DNA of 64,000 nucleotides from an uncultured Alteromonadaceae bacterium (GTDB taxonomy: Bacteria; Pseudomonadota; Gammaproteobacteria; Enterobacterales; Alteromonadaceae): positions 60,876 through 124,875 of the forward strand of contig CALKGI010000035.1 in assembly GCA_938085045.1 (NCBI GenBank), read 5' to 3'. How positions within the stretch are numbered: the first letter of the stretch is position 1; every line of letters begins with the position of its first letter. The notes under the pieces are model-generated. The model did not search any database and was not told the origin of the DNA. It saw only the letters and a program-made list of their open reading frames with translations. Positions 47,106-56,557 of this stretch are shown piece after piece. A program made the translations under genes and the position numbers.

Positions 47106-50100
47106 GGGTTAACCCCTAGTGTAGAACTACCTTTAATAACCGAGTTTTTTATGAGGTAACGCTGGCGATTATCAACAAAGTTATTGATGGCATCCTTGGT
47201 AATACTGGTTTGCTCGTCATCATTCAAAGGCATCAAGTTAGCCACCAGTTGCACCCGTTGATTGGCATCAGATACCAGCAGATAATACAATTGCGAGTTG
47301 TTGTCTTGCACCAACATCACCTGTTCAAAAGTTTGTTTAAGAATCAACAATTGATTGATGTTTTGCGAGTCACTAAATTGGTCAAGCATTGATTTAAGGC
47401 TGGTTAAGCTGCGTTGGGCGAGCACAGAAAAAGTTTGCTGCTGTAAATACTGTTTTACGTCAACTTGTAGAATCGGCAATTCAAGCGCAGCGATTTTTTT
47501 ACTGAACAAATCATCTTCGCTGTTGCGCTTAAACTGGTAACGCAATTGCGCCGGCAACCAAACCTCTGCATATTGAGCGCTGCTGATGTATTTGGTGAAA
47601 CGCGACTGGGCATTTAGACGGGCTTCGAACCGTTGATGAATTTGTTCGCTGTCAGGCTCGCGTAATATCAAACCGTTTTGTTGCAGCTTTTGTTTAAGCG
47701 CCATCAATCCCGGATGAGACTGGGCACCGGGTTTGCGATGTTCAAAATGAGCAACCACAGCTTTGCCTGCCTCTTGCGTGGCTTCTTTGACACCTTTGGG
47801 CATAAATCCGCGCACCTGCACTGCAAACGGCGATTGATGTTGATAGTGGCGCAACAACGACTGGTGAAACAAATTAAACAATGAATCTTGGTTTTGTGAC
47901 GAGGTCAGCTGTGACGAACCATCGCTATTGGCCAACGGATGAGTGGCACTGATTAATATCGCCCGGGCATCGAGGTTTTCAAACAATTCAGTGCCAAACT
48001 CAAAAGTGTTTTGCTCAACAATTGGCATGGGCACCTCGACAATGTAGTTGACCTTCCCCTCAGATAAATCGGTCTTTGCATTGAGTTTAATTGCATAGGT
48101 GCCCCAATACCGACTGTTTTGTGATTGTCCTTTTGCAAGCAGCTCTTTGAAGATCAGGTATTGTTGACCGGTGGGTACATGACGATAAAGCAGCACCTGA
48201 TAACCAAACTGGGCTGCCTCTCCTGAGATTTGATTTAAACGGCTTTGGTGCCCCTGATCCCACGTATTGCCAGCGACTTGATCAATCAAGTTTAACACCG
48301 GCTGTAAAATCGCCTGATCGAAGTACAACAATTGATATTTATCGGCGACCACGTAACTTTGTGAGTTTTTGGCGGCAAAATTAAATTTGCCTTCGAGCTT
48401 TTCTTCCAGCAAATAGCTCTGAAGATACCCGTCAATGCGCTGCTGCTCGGCCACCTGAGTAAACTGCATCGCTTTGGCGGTTTGGCGGTAAACACTGAGC
48501 AAGCTTTGGTCGTTAAGGTATACCTCAACAAACCCGTTAATTGCCGTGTCGCGTTGACGGTTTTGCGTCGATGGTGTTTGCCAGCTGATATCAAAGCCGC
48601 CGAGCATTTGTTTAAGCTGCCCTAACGGCAGGTGTTGCGGTAAAGAGCGTTTGACCCACACCGAGGTTTTTTGAATGTTTAAATCCAACGTTTGTTGATC
48701 TTGAATTACCCCTAACAATTGCCGCGCCGAACGGCGAGTATAACCGCGTATCTGCAAAGCGTTGTTATTGCCCACTGCCTGATGAAATAACTGAAATACC
48801 GAGTTGGCATTGAGCAATACATCGTCACTGCCGTCTTCGTTACGGTTTGAGCGTGCCCCAGAATAAGCCAAATACCGCGCACCAAGTTGGCTGTAAATAC
48901 GATCGGCTACGGCGGCAGCTTTGGGTTCGTCCAGTGCCCTTGGCACTTCGAGGGCTAAATTACTGTTAGCATGAGTGTCGATTAAATAAAAACCTCGGCC
49001 ATTTTGCGGGTCTCTTTCAGTAAAAGCCAAATAACGCTGTTCTACATAATGGGTGATAAAACCTAACTCTCGGGCGCCATAAGCAATGGCATTTAACTGC
49101 TCTACTGGCGAGGATTCAGTCAACACACTCGTTTGCCTAAATAGCCGATTGTATGCCCCAACATCAGGTGCCGACAGCGAATATAGCGATTTAGCGCCTT
49201 CTGATTGGTAAGTAGAGCTGCGACTGTCAGCAACAAATTGCGACAACGAGGCATCAGAGGTTTGCAGTAAGGTTTCGCCTTGTCTTGCTTGCCATACTGC
49301 CGGGTCTTCGCTTGCAAAAAAAGTGATGGCATAACCCATCAAGCTGGCCATGATAATGGCGGTCAAAGAGGTTTGCACCGTGGTACGGGTAAACCGAATG
49401 GCAATGCCCTTTTCGTACATTTTGAGCGCCATTAGGGTGCCAAGCACATAACCAAAACCATAAAAGTCGGTGACTTTAAATGAAGGGAACCAGTTAATAA
49501 TGGCAAACCCTAAGCCCAATTTATAGAAAAAACCGACGTTAAAAAAGAGTAGTAATTGGCGTGCCCCTTCCATGTTAATTTGGCGAATAACAGGCAGCTT
49601 CATCACCGCTTGAGCGGCAAATAAAATAACAAAAGCTTCAAAAAAGGTTGTCAAAATTTTAAACGGATCGTACCACTGTAGCGCCAGCAACGAAGGTATG
49701 AGTATGCCGTTGAAGTCCCAGCCATAGCGCAGGTTCATTCGTGAAGAAACAAACGCGGCGGTGATCAAAATAATGTACGCCTTAGGACTGGCCAAAATAC
49801 TACTGGCAATGTCTTCGTACATGTAACCCAGCGTGGAAATGTTAAAGTTAGTCAGCGGCATCAACACATAACTGACGATGACATAGGTGAAAAACAGATA
49901 AACACTTAAAGTGATGGCGCCGACTTTAATGCCGCCATTCCAGAACTGGTTGGCGCACAAGGCGATAATGATTAAACCAAAGCTGTGCAGGCCGCTGCGT
50001 AACTCGTAAGGTGCGCCCCATACTGCCAGCTGTTCAGCCAACAGCGGCAAAATAAAGCCGTCGGAGCAGACCCGCACCAGTACACTTATCAAAATCAGCA

Positions 50101-50389
50101 CAAAAAAGCGGTCGCGGCCAAACATTTCGCCAAGACCCATACGAACAAGGCCTCGATCAGCCACCACCCGGGCGATAAGATAAGTGATCACACTTTCGAT
50201 AAGAATAACCCAGCCGCTGGCTGGATGAACGATAAACAAAGGAATAAGATAACCGGGTACAACCAAACCCGACAAAGTCGTACCAAATCGCAAATTGAAA
50301 AAAACCACCACCATAACACCCACCCACACTGTGGTGATCACGGAGCTAGCTAAGCCACCGGCGGGAAGAAGGTTAAGGGTGAATTCCAC
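47102..50389 (-). CDS. Duplicated PgsC/CapC membrane protein fused to two inactive amidohydrolase-like domains
   Basis: 1095-residue protein starting with GTG at 50389. Residues about 15-175 match PgsC/CapC, the membrane subunit of poly-gamma-glutamate synthase (FNLRFGTTLSGLVVPGYLIPLF, then HSFGLIIIALCANQFWNGG). Residues about 205-355 repeat the fold (WDFNGILIPSLLALQWYDPFKI). PgsC is normally about 150 residues. The remaining 740 residues are soluble and contain two blocks (about 460-560 and 762-862) with the order EVP...GAR...FQLFHQ...QIRGY and EVP...DAR...FNLFHQ...VQVRGF, like the amidohydrolase of the same operon but lacking its zinc His residues. First gene of the five-gene operon, 34 bp after the response regulator gene. 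Confidence 0.85.
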   Translation of the reverse strand: MEFTLNLLPAGGLASSVITTVWVGVMVVVFFNLRFGTTLSGLVVPGYLIPLFIVHPASGWVILIESVITYLIARVVADRGLVRMGLGEMFGRDRFFVLILISVLVRVCSDGFILPLLAEQLAVWGAPYELRSGLHSFGLIIIALCANQFWNGGIKVGAITLSVYLFFTYVIVSYVLMPLTNFNISTLGYMYEDIASSILASPKAYIILITAAFVSSRMNLRYGWDFNGILIPSLLALQWYDPFKILTTFFEAFVILFAAQAVMKLPVIRQINMEGARQLLLFFNVGFFYKLGLGFAIINWFPSFKVTDFYGFGYVLGTLMALKMYEKGIAIRFTRTTVQTSLTAIIMASLMGYAITFFASEDPAVWQARQGETLLQTSDASLSQFVADSRSSTYQSEGAKSLYSLSAPDVGAYNRLFRQTSVLTESSPVEQLNAIAYGARELGFITHYVEQRYLAFTERDPQNGRGFYLIDTHANSNLALEVPRALDEPKAAAVADRIYSQLGARYLAYSGARSNRNEDGSDDVLLNANSVFQLFHQAVGNNNALQIRGYTRRSARQLLGVIQDQQTLDLNIQKTSVWVKRSLPQHLPLGQLKQMLGGFDISWQTPSTQNRQRDTAINGFVEVYLNDQSLLSVYRQTAKAMQFTQVAEQQRIDGYLQSYLLEEKLEGKFNFAAKNSQSYVVADKYQLLYFDQAILQPVLNLIDQVAGNTWDQGHQSRLNQISGEAAQFGYQVLLYRHVPTGQQYLIFKELLAKGQSQNSRYWGTYAIKLNAKTDLSEGKVNYIVEVPMPIVEQNTFEFGTELFENLDARAILISATHPLANSDGSSQLTSSQNQDSLFNLFHQSLLRHYQHQSPFAVQVRGFMPKGVKEATQEAGKAVVAHFEHRKPGAQSHPGLMALKQKLQQNGLILREPDSEQIHQRFEARLNAQSRFTKYISSAQYAEVWLPAQLRYQFKRNSEDDLFSKKIAALELPILQVDVKQYLQQQTFSVLAQRSLTSLKSMLDQFSDSQNINQLLILKQTFEQVMLVQDNNSQLYYLLVSDANQRVQLVANLMPLNDDEQTSITKDAINNFVDNRQRYLIKNSVIKGSSTLGVNP

Positions 50390-50423
50390 CGTTTATGTTA
50401 CCTGTATCATGTCAGCAGAAGTC

Positions 50424-50792
50424 TCATAAGACACTGATATAAAACAACAACAGAGTCATTTTGTCGTCGGTAATGGGTTTATCAATGAAATGCTCAATAC
50501 CCAAATTAGTCAGTTCGGTAGCCACATCGCCTTGACGTGAGGCAGACAACACAATAATCGGCAAATCGATATTTTTGCTTTGCATGGTTTTAATCAATTC
50601 CATGCCGCCCATTTCGGGCATATACAGGTCGGTGACGACCACATCAAATGACACTTGTTCGAGCAATGCCATGGCCTGCACGCCATCGCCAGCGATGGTC
50701 ACTTCATGACCTTCACCTTGGAGTTCAAAACTCATTAACTGGCACAGTATCTGTTGATCTTCAACTAAAAGAATACGTCTTTTATCAGCCAT
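50424..50792 (-). CDS. Stand-alone receiver domain (CheY-like response regulator)
   Basis: 122-residue single-domain response regulator: acidic pocket LLVEDQ, phospho-acceptor Asp54 in VVVTDLYMPEMGG, Ser/Thr in IVLSAS and Lys in FIDKPIT. It has no output domain, so it must act by binding a partner or relaying phosphate. It sits between the CHASE2 kinase gene (43 bp) and the polymer operon (34 bp), all on one strand, so co-transcription is likely. It may gate the synthase directly. Confidence 0.92.
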   Translation of the reverse strand: MADKRRILLVEDQQILCQLMSFELQGEGHEVTIAGDGVQAMALLEQVSFDVVVTDLYMPEMGGMELIKTMQSKNIDLPIIVLSASRQGDVATELTNLGIEHFIDKPITDDKMTLLLFYISVL

Positions 50793-50835
50793 TATGACTC
50801 CTGTAATAGGCGGAATATAAGTCCCGCATGGTGTT

Positions 50836-53493
50836 CTAATTTATTGCAAAAACGGGGATAGCCATTTCGATAGCATATCCTGTGCCAAGAGTACTGCTAA
50901 TCGTTAATTTCAGACCCCAATATTGTGCATTATCTGCTGCTAATAACAATTTCTCAAGGGGTTCGTCACTGCCTGCCCAATCTGCCGCTGTCATGGCCAG
51001 CAACTTGGTCAAATGCTCATCGGGCACACCATAACCTTCGTTGCCAAATGTCATCAAAATAATTCTTTCATCTAGCTCGTCAGTAGTGTCTTTTACCGTT
51101 AGCGACAAAGTTGATTCGTTCGAATCACTGTCTTGAGTTAATATGGTACAAATTAACCCAAGCACCGTGGCCAGTTGTACAGGTTCGGCCAACACCAAAC
51201 TCATAATTGTTGGTACATTTTCATTGAGCTGAATGTGCTTTTTACTGATCACTTCACTGGCGCTTTCAATCACTTTTTGCCATTCAGTGAAGGGGTTTAC
51301 AGGCACCACGTTAGCGACTTGCGTACGCTGCTTGGCTAGCTGGTCTTCGATACTGATATTCACCTTAGTACATTCGTCTAGAGTTTCATCTAACATGCCA
51401 AGCAATGGAGCACCTTCACCTAGCTGGCCTCGCAACTGACGGCTGATCAGGTTTAAAGTACCCAGATTATTACGCATTTGGTGAAAATACTGACTGTAAA
51501 GGTCTTTTTTCATCGACAACACTTGCTGGGCTTCAGATATATCGATGAATTCAAACAAAATACCCAGCAATAAAAACGGAATGCCTTCTTCTTTATTGTC
51601 GTTGGGCACATCAATCGGTCGAACCCGTAAAATATAATCTGTGGGTTGGTTATTAATGGTGATACTGAGGCTAACCTCGACATTGTGAATGGTCACCTGC
51701 AACAATTTTTGTTTGATTTGAGCCGAATCGAGTAAGGTAATTTTAAGCAAAAAATCGTGAGCACTGAGGTTATATAACGGCAATTGCCACTGTTTTACCA
51801 GCGCTTCCATTTGCCGATTAGAATGAACGATTTGACCAAACAAACTGTATAAAGTACTCGCGGTACTCATGCCGTCGAAAACATATTGCAGCGAATCAAA
51901 ACGCTTTTCGAGCATCGACACCGAATTATCTAACGACTGATGTTCGGCCTGTGCCAGCTGAAGGCTAAAAATACGCCGCAACAGTGCGTTATCTTTGTCA
52001 CTTTGTTGCAAGTATCGATTGCGATGAAACAACAGTTCGGTGATCTCCCGCGCAAACTGAACTAGGTTGTTTTCAAACACGCCCTGATGCCAGCCTTTGC
52101 TTGGCATAACCGTTAGCGCCCAGAACCCTAACACGTTACCCGAAAAAATCAGTGGGCACATATACTCGATTTCGTTTTCATCAACCGAGCTGAAATATTT
52201 TTTGTCTAACTTGATTGGTTTTTGCGTGGCAATGGCCACTGAATAGGGCGCCCTTTGATAATCTCGGCGCATTTCTTGGATATCGTCGATAGAACAATTA
52301 AGTGCATGAATGGCGGCAACTCGGTGATCTTTGGGCACCTTGGCCAAAAATATTGAACGATGTAAACTCAATTGTTGATTGATTAGCGCATGAAGGTTAT
52401 CCCAAGGGTTTTCGGATTGATAAAACGAAGGCGGTTGCACTTTTTTACTCAAGCGGGCATTTAAATCGGCCGACATTTTCAACAAGGTACTTTCTTTGCG
52501 TAAACGTTCAATGCCCAGCAAATAAACCACCGCAAAAACCTGAATAATGATCAGCTCAAACACCGGCAATAACACATGCCAATTCACCAAAATCAACATC
52601 GCCAGTAGATAAGTCATCACTGACATTACCACACCAAAAATAAACGTACCTATGGGTGAAAACAACTGCAAAACAAAAAAGTACGAAGTATAAGCTAGCA
52701 GTAACAAAACAAGCGTGATGGTTACGGGCAAGTAACGAATATCACTGCCCGTAAGCAAAGTATGCGCCGCTAGTGCTTGTAACTGCCCCTGCGAGGCAGT
52801 GGTACTAAGTCCCATTTGAGGAATAAAGAGCGAAGTTTGGTTTTGGTAATAATCCAAGTCAATCAGCACCACTTTATTGGCCACCAGCTCGTCGACAATA
52901 CTGCCACCAAGCGCCTGCGATAGCGTCAAATTAGGCAAAGTCGCAATATCTAAAAAATAATTGAGGTAGTGTTTTTGGCTAATGGCTTGGGTATTAGCTG
53001 AGGTATTAACTGAGGTATTCAATTGAATATTCTGTTGGCCGTTATCAAACAGCTTAAGTAGCTTGTCGCCCCGAGCAAACTCACGAAATATCCCATCAGT
53101 GGCATAAAGGTCAAATAATTCAACTTGTTTATGTAAACCATCAGACTTTGCACCTACAGGCATCGCCAAATGCACCGACTGTGGTAGGCCATCAACAAGC
53201 AGCTCAGCAACACGGTCAAAGCGAGTCATTAACACAATGTTTTTGGCTTGGTGAGTAGATAATTGTTTAACCAACTGATTTAACGCAATCTTCAATTGCG
53301 TCTCATCCGTTAAATCATTGTGAATCAACAGCATAGAAGGTGCTATCGCGCCAGAAAAGGGTAAATCAAGCGCCTGATCGTGAATTTTAAGGTTAATCCA
53401 GTGTAATGCGCCCACAGACGACAGCCAACCGAGCATCAAAGTGCACAGGCCACCGAGAATAAAGGCTTTAAACGAAGAAGACAGTGCTGTCAT
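50836..53493 (-). CDS. CHASE2 sensor histidine kinase with degenerate ATPase domain
   Basis: 885-residue membrane sensor. One N-terminal helix, an extracytoplasmic CHASE2 domain (about 35-250), three further helices (about 255-335), a GAF-like region, a PAS-like region (about 545-655) and a transmitter. The phospho-His candidate is His671 in QYFHQMRNNLGTLNLIS. The ATPase part is poorly conserved: the N-box lacks its Asn (VLGLICTIL) and the G1 box reads FGNEGYGVPDEHL. It may therefore have weak kinase activity or act mainly as phosphatase or scaffold. The stand-alone receiver gene follows, then the polymer operon. Confidence 0.85.
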   Translation of the reverse strand: MTALSSSFKAFILGGLCTLMLGWLSSVGALHWINLKIHDQALDLPFSGAIAPSMLLIHNDLTDETQLKIALNQLVKQLSTHQAKNIVLMTRFDRVAELLVDGLPQSVHLAMPVGAKSDGLHKQVELFDLYATDGIFREFARGDKLLKLFDNGQQNIQLNTSVNTSANTQAISQKHYLNYFLDIATLPNLTLSQALGGSIVDELVANKVVLIDLDYYQNQTSLFIPQMGLSTTASQGQLQALAAHTLLTGSDIRYLPVTITLVLLLLAYTSYFFVLQLFSPIGTFIFGVVMSVMTYLLAMLILVNWHVLLPVFELIIIQVFAVVYLLGIERLRKESTLLKMSADLNARLSKKVQPPSFYQSENPWDNLHALINQQLSLHRSIFLAKVPKDHRVAAIHALNCSIDDIQEMRRDYQRAPYSVAIATQKPIKLDKKYFSSVDENEIEYMCPLIFSGNVLGFWALTVMPSKGWHQGVFENNLVQFAREITELLFHRNRYLQQSDKDNALLRRIFSLQLAQAEHQSLDNSVSMLEKRFDSLQYVFDGMSTASTLYSLFGQIVHSNRQMEALVKQWQLPLYNLSAHDFLLKITLLDSAQIKQKLLQVTIHNVEVSLSITINNQPTDYILRVRPIDVPNDNKEEGIPFLLLGILFEFIDISEAQQVLSMKKDLYSQYFHQMRNNLGTLNLISRQLRGQLGEGAPLLGMLDETLDECTKVNISIEDQLAKQRTQVANVVPVNPFTEWQKVIESASEVISKKHIQLNENVPTIMSLVLAEPVQLATVLGLICTILTQDSDSNESTLSLTVKDTTDELDERIILMTFGNEGYGVPDEHLTKLLAMTAADWAGSDEPLEKLLLAADNAQYWGLKLTISSTLGTGYAIEMAIPVFAIN

Positions 53494-53630
53494 ATTGGCT
53501 ATGAGTTCGCATGGAGTTATTATTGTGCAACAATTTTATCACAACCGTTTGTGCCTGTCTTATTTGGTTTCATAAGTAGGGTTTGGTGTTATGTATTTTT
53601 TGACGAGCGGCGGTACATTCGCAGAATTAT

Positions 53631-53659
53631 GGCCGCTACTTAATACAAACACAGCGGCC
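53631..53659. other. Hairpin between chemoreceptor stop and CHASE2 kinase start
   Basis: Seven-base GC-rich arms GGCCGCT/AGCGGCC with a 15-base loop, about 18 bp downstream of the chemoreceptor stop on the minus strand. There is no T-run; a weak terminator is possible. Confidence 0.4.
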
Positions 53660-53676
53660 TTAGCAGATTATTTGAA

Positions 53677-55548
53677 TTAAACCTTAAACTTATTCACAGC
53701 ACTGACCAGAACCGTTGCCTGACTAGACACTTCGTTGCTGACGTCAGAAATACTACCTGCGTTGTTGTTAGAAGTGTCGGCAATATCGCGGATTTTAACA
53801 ATATTTTGATTAACCTCTGCCGCGACCATGCTTTGTTCTTCAATGGCGCTGGCGATTTGAATGCTCATATCAGATATGGCAGTGACATCTTCGGTGATAC
53901 GCATCAATAAGTCGCCGGCTTTTTTGGCCTGATGTACACTCGTGTCACCTTTGCTACGACACTGTTGCATTAGTTCAACCACGTTGTTGGTTCTTGATTG
54001 CAAAGTTTTAATGATCTGTTCAATTTCTTGAGTTGATTCTTGGGTTCGCATTGCGAGGTTACGTACCTCGTCTGCCACCACGGCAAACCCTCTGCCCTGT
54101 TCGCCTGCTCTTGCAGCCTCAATCGCCGCGTTTAATGCCAATAAATTGGTTTGTTCGGCAATACCACGAATAACATCCATTACAGAGCCGATGTTTTTAA
54201 CGTCTTGCTCAAGCTCTTGCACCTCACTTCCCGCTTCGCCCAATTGCGACGACAAGTCATTAATACTATTGGTTGTTTCCATCACCTCTTGGTAACCGTC
54301 TTTGGCGTTAACGTTGGTTTCGTTAGACATGCTGGCGGCACGCTCGGTGTTTTTGGCAATCTCTTCAATGGTAGCGCCCATTTCAGTGACCGCAGTTGCC
54401 ACCATATCGGTCTCAACAAGCTGATGACTCATTTGTTGTTGGGTATCATTCGCATTTTGCGACAAATTGCTGGCAGCATGGTCTAGAGTCGATAACGCAG
54501 AATTAACGTCTCCCACCAATTGCTGAAAGTCCTGCATTAATGAGTTGAAATAACCAGACATGGTGCTTAATTCGTCATTGCCCTGTTCGTCGGCCCTAAG
54601 CGTAAGATCATTGCGTGAACGAATTTCGCCAATTTTAGTACTTATACTGGTGATAGGACTCAAAATGCTACGGCTGGTGATAAAACTGATCAAACAAACA
54701 AATGCTCCAACCCCAAATGAGACAAATAACGCGACGAATTTAATGAATTCAATTGATTCTTCGACTGCGATTTCGGTTTTACTTACCATGGTGTGTAGCA
54801 AGTCTTCAGCTTTACCAATGGCGTCTCGTAACTCGCCCAGCAAACCTGTTTTGGGGTTTAAGCCAATTTTAGTCATGCCATCTACCAAGGCGAGAAACTT
54901 TTGCTGATAGTCGTCCATGTTAGCCGAAATTTGCTGCTTAACACCCGAATCAATCGACGATTGCTCAAGAGAGTCGTCTAATATAGCTAAATCGGCTTTA
55001 AAGCTGTCGACGTACTTAGTGTCAAAGCGCAACATAAAGTCTTTTTCACGCCGTCTTAATTGTAAAATATTGGCCAGCATACGGTATTCGTTTTGGCTTT
55101 TAATACCCGATTCAATCTCATGAACGGCATCACGTAGAGCACCGTACAAACCATCTTTGGGATTCAGTCCCACCTTCTTTTGCATCTCAACCAAAGCCAT
55201 AAACTTGTCGTGATAATCTTTGCTGAAACGTTTGAAGTTATTGAGTTCTTGTATGTCGACATCCATCTGTTCATAGCTGTTAACTGTTGCCATTAAAACT
55301 TTGTAATTGTTACTGTATTTATCGACGTATTCCAAATCCTTACGAGCCAAAAAGTCTTTTTCATTACGGCGCAGCATCAACATGTCAATATTGATTTTTT
55401 CAGCCAACCGCATCTTTGTAGCGACATTATCTAACTCGCTTGACTGGTAAAACAACAATGACAACATCACCAGCATACCGCACACGATCATCAATATGTT
55501 CAACAGCATTTTTTGGTTGATAGACAACATTTTGAGTAATTTATTCAT
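53677..55548 (-). CDS. Methyl-accepting chemotaxis protein with duplicated helical (HBM-like) sensor domain
   Basis: 623-residue chemoreceptor. One helix at about 12-34, a periplasmic all-helical sensor of about 225 residues, a second helix (about 270-292), HAMP, and a signalling domain with the hairpin tip EQTNLLALNAAIEAARAGEQGRGFAVVADEVRNLA. The sensor is internally duplicated: LRRNEKDFLARKDLEYVD and LRRREKDFMLRFDTKYVD, each followed about 60 residues later by VGLNPKDGLYGALRDAV or IGLNPKTGLLGELRDAI. This fits the helical bimodular architecture that binds organic acids. ATG 55548 is preferred; ATG 55557 and a start at 55572 are possible. Confidence 0.9.
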   Translation of the reverse strand: MNKLLKMLSINQKMLLNILMIVCGMLVMLSLLFYQSSELDNVATKMRLAEKINIDMLMLRRNEKDFLARKDLEYVDKYSNNYKVLMATVNSYEQMDVDIQELNNFKRFSKDYHDKFMALVEMQKKVGLNPKDGLYGALRDAVHEIESGIKSQNEYRMLANILQLRRREKDFMLRFDTKYVDSFKADLAILDDSLEQSSIDSGVKQQISANMDDYQQKFLALVDGMTKIGLNPKTGLLGELRDAIGKAEDLLHTMVSKTEIAVEESIEFIKFVALFVSFGVGAFVCLISFITSRSILSPITSISTKIGEIRSRNDLTLRADEQGNDELSTMSGYFNSLMQDFQQLVGDVNSALSTLDHAASNLSQNANDTQQQMSHQLVETDMVATAVTEMGATIEEIAKNTERAASMSNETNVNAKDGYQEVMETTNSINDLSSQLGEAGSEVQELEQDVKNIGSVMDVIRGIAEQTNLLALNAAIEAARAGEQGRGFAVVADEVRNLAMRTQESTQEIEQIIKTLQSRTNNVVELMQQCRSKGDTSVHQAKKAGDLLMRITEDVTAISDMSIQIASAIEEQSMVAAEVNQNIVKIRDIADTSNNNAGSISDVSNEVSSQATVLVSAVNKFKV

Positions 55549-55686
55549 GAAAGGCATAACCCCGGTTCGCATTAATGATTGATTAAGCGTAGGTCAGCGA
55601 TGCAAGCGTGGCAATTTTGGCGGGATTTATTTGAACAATCACAGTGAATAAGTCTTTGTTTAGTCGACTAAATAATCCATGGGCAT

Positions 55687-55714
55687 AAAAAAACCACGCA
55701 AAGCGTGGTTTTTT
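55687..55714. terminator. Bidirectional hairpin terminator
   Basis: AAAACCACGC and GCGTGGTTTT arms with a tiny loop, and A and T runs on both sides. It lies upstream of the chemoreceptor gene and would end transcription coming from yceI. Confidence 0.88.
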
Positions 55715-55774
55715 AATTCGAGCTTCTCTGCCAAGAAACCCGTTTAATTGCCTTTGGCGCAATATTTTCAACTC

Positions 55775-55909
55775 TTAGGAAAATGCCCCCGCATCAATCA
55801 GCGCAGAAACCTCACTTTCTAACGCCGACCTCCCGCAAGCTTCAAAGTAGCCGACGACAATCAGGTTAATACTATATAGACGATTGTTGTATTTCCAAAG
55901 GCCATTCAT
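55775..55909 (-). CDS. Doubtful small ORF upstream of the terminator
   Basis: A 44-codon frame from ATG 55909 to TAA 55775 gives MNGLWKYNNRLYSINLIVVG and then a Ser/Ala/Glu-rich tail ending IDAGAFS. It lies between yceI and a clear terminator on the same strand. There is no ribosome-binding site and I recognise no homologue, so it may be chance or the end of a decayed gene. Confidence 0.2.
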   Translation of the reverse strand: MNGLWKYNNRLYSINLIVVGYFEACGRSALESEVSALIDAGAFS

Positions 55910-55984
55910 CGTATTTTTGTTGCTATTTAACCTGTCGGTTAAAATAAAAGCGAATTATATCATTACCTTGTCGGTTAGAAACGA

Positions 55985-56557
55985 TTACGATTCATTAAAA
56001 GTCAGAACAAAACTAACGGGGACCGACTGAGTAATGCCCGGTAACTTGGCCGCAGCCATCAGCTTTAATACGCCGTTTTTCAGCCCGTAATCTGCCGGGT
56101 TTATGATGATGGGTTTAAGGCTGGCGACCAGCAACTTTTTGGCTGATACCCGGGTGACCATCACTTGAACGCTGACCAATTGATTAACCCCATGCAAACC
56201 AACATCCGCTTGTATAGTCACAATTTTTGACTCGCCATTGTACAATTTAAGCAGTTTGGTGTCGACCTTAGCGGTGATATCTGCCTGGGGGAACATTTTG
56301 GTTTCGAACAACATTTTTTGCATGCGTTCGTTACGAATAGGAATGCCAGTTTCGACCGATGCCAAAGGAATTTCGATAGCTAACTTGCCGCTGTCGGTCA
56401 AGCTGCCCTTAACTTGGGTGAAATGATGAGCCTCGCCGATTTTGTTCTTCTTCACCGAAGTAAAGTTGACCCGCGAATAATCATTGTCTAGTTGCCAATC
56501 GGCCCAAACAGGATTAGACACCATTAAAATTAAACCCGCAATGAGTCCTTTTTTCAT
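55985..56557 (-). CDS. YceI family periplasmic lipocalin-like protein
   Basis: 190-residue exported protein (signal MKKGLIAGLILMVSNPVWA). The YceI beta-barrel pattern is clear: WQLDNDYSRVNFTSVKKNKIGEAH, VETGIPIRNERMQKMLFETKMFPQADITA, and the closing strand VPVSFVLTF. YceI proteins bind isoprenoid lipids such as polyprenyl chains in the periplasm and are often stress- or base-induced. Transcribed divergently from the DTW gene. Confidence 0.93.
   Translation of the reverse strand: MKKGLIAGLILMVSNPVWADWQLDNDYSRVNFTSVKKNKIGEAHHFTQVKGSLTDSGKLAIEIPLASVETGIPIRNERMQKMLFETKMFPQADITAKVDTKLLKLYNGESKIVTIQADVGLHGVNQLVSVQVMVTRVSAKKLLVASLKPIIINPADYGLKNGVLKLMAAAKLPGITQSVPVSFVLTFNES

Larger units (their letters stand above)
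55549..55984. other. Gap between YceI and chemoreceptor genes
   Basis: 436 bp. It holds the terminator at 55687-55714, a doubtful 44-codon ORF at 55775-55909, and two close direct repeats of the type ACCT(T)GTCGGTTA (about 55929 and 55964), which might be protein-binding sites near the end of yceI. No RNA gene was recognised. Confidence 0.5.

Noticed and set aside
55583..55771. 62-codon minus-strand ORF after yceI
   Set aside because: It runs straight through the clear terminator hairpin at 55687-55714 and has no recognisable sequence.
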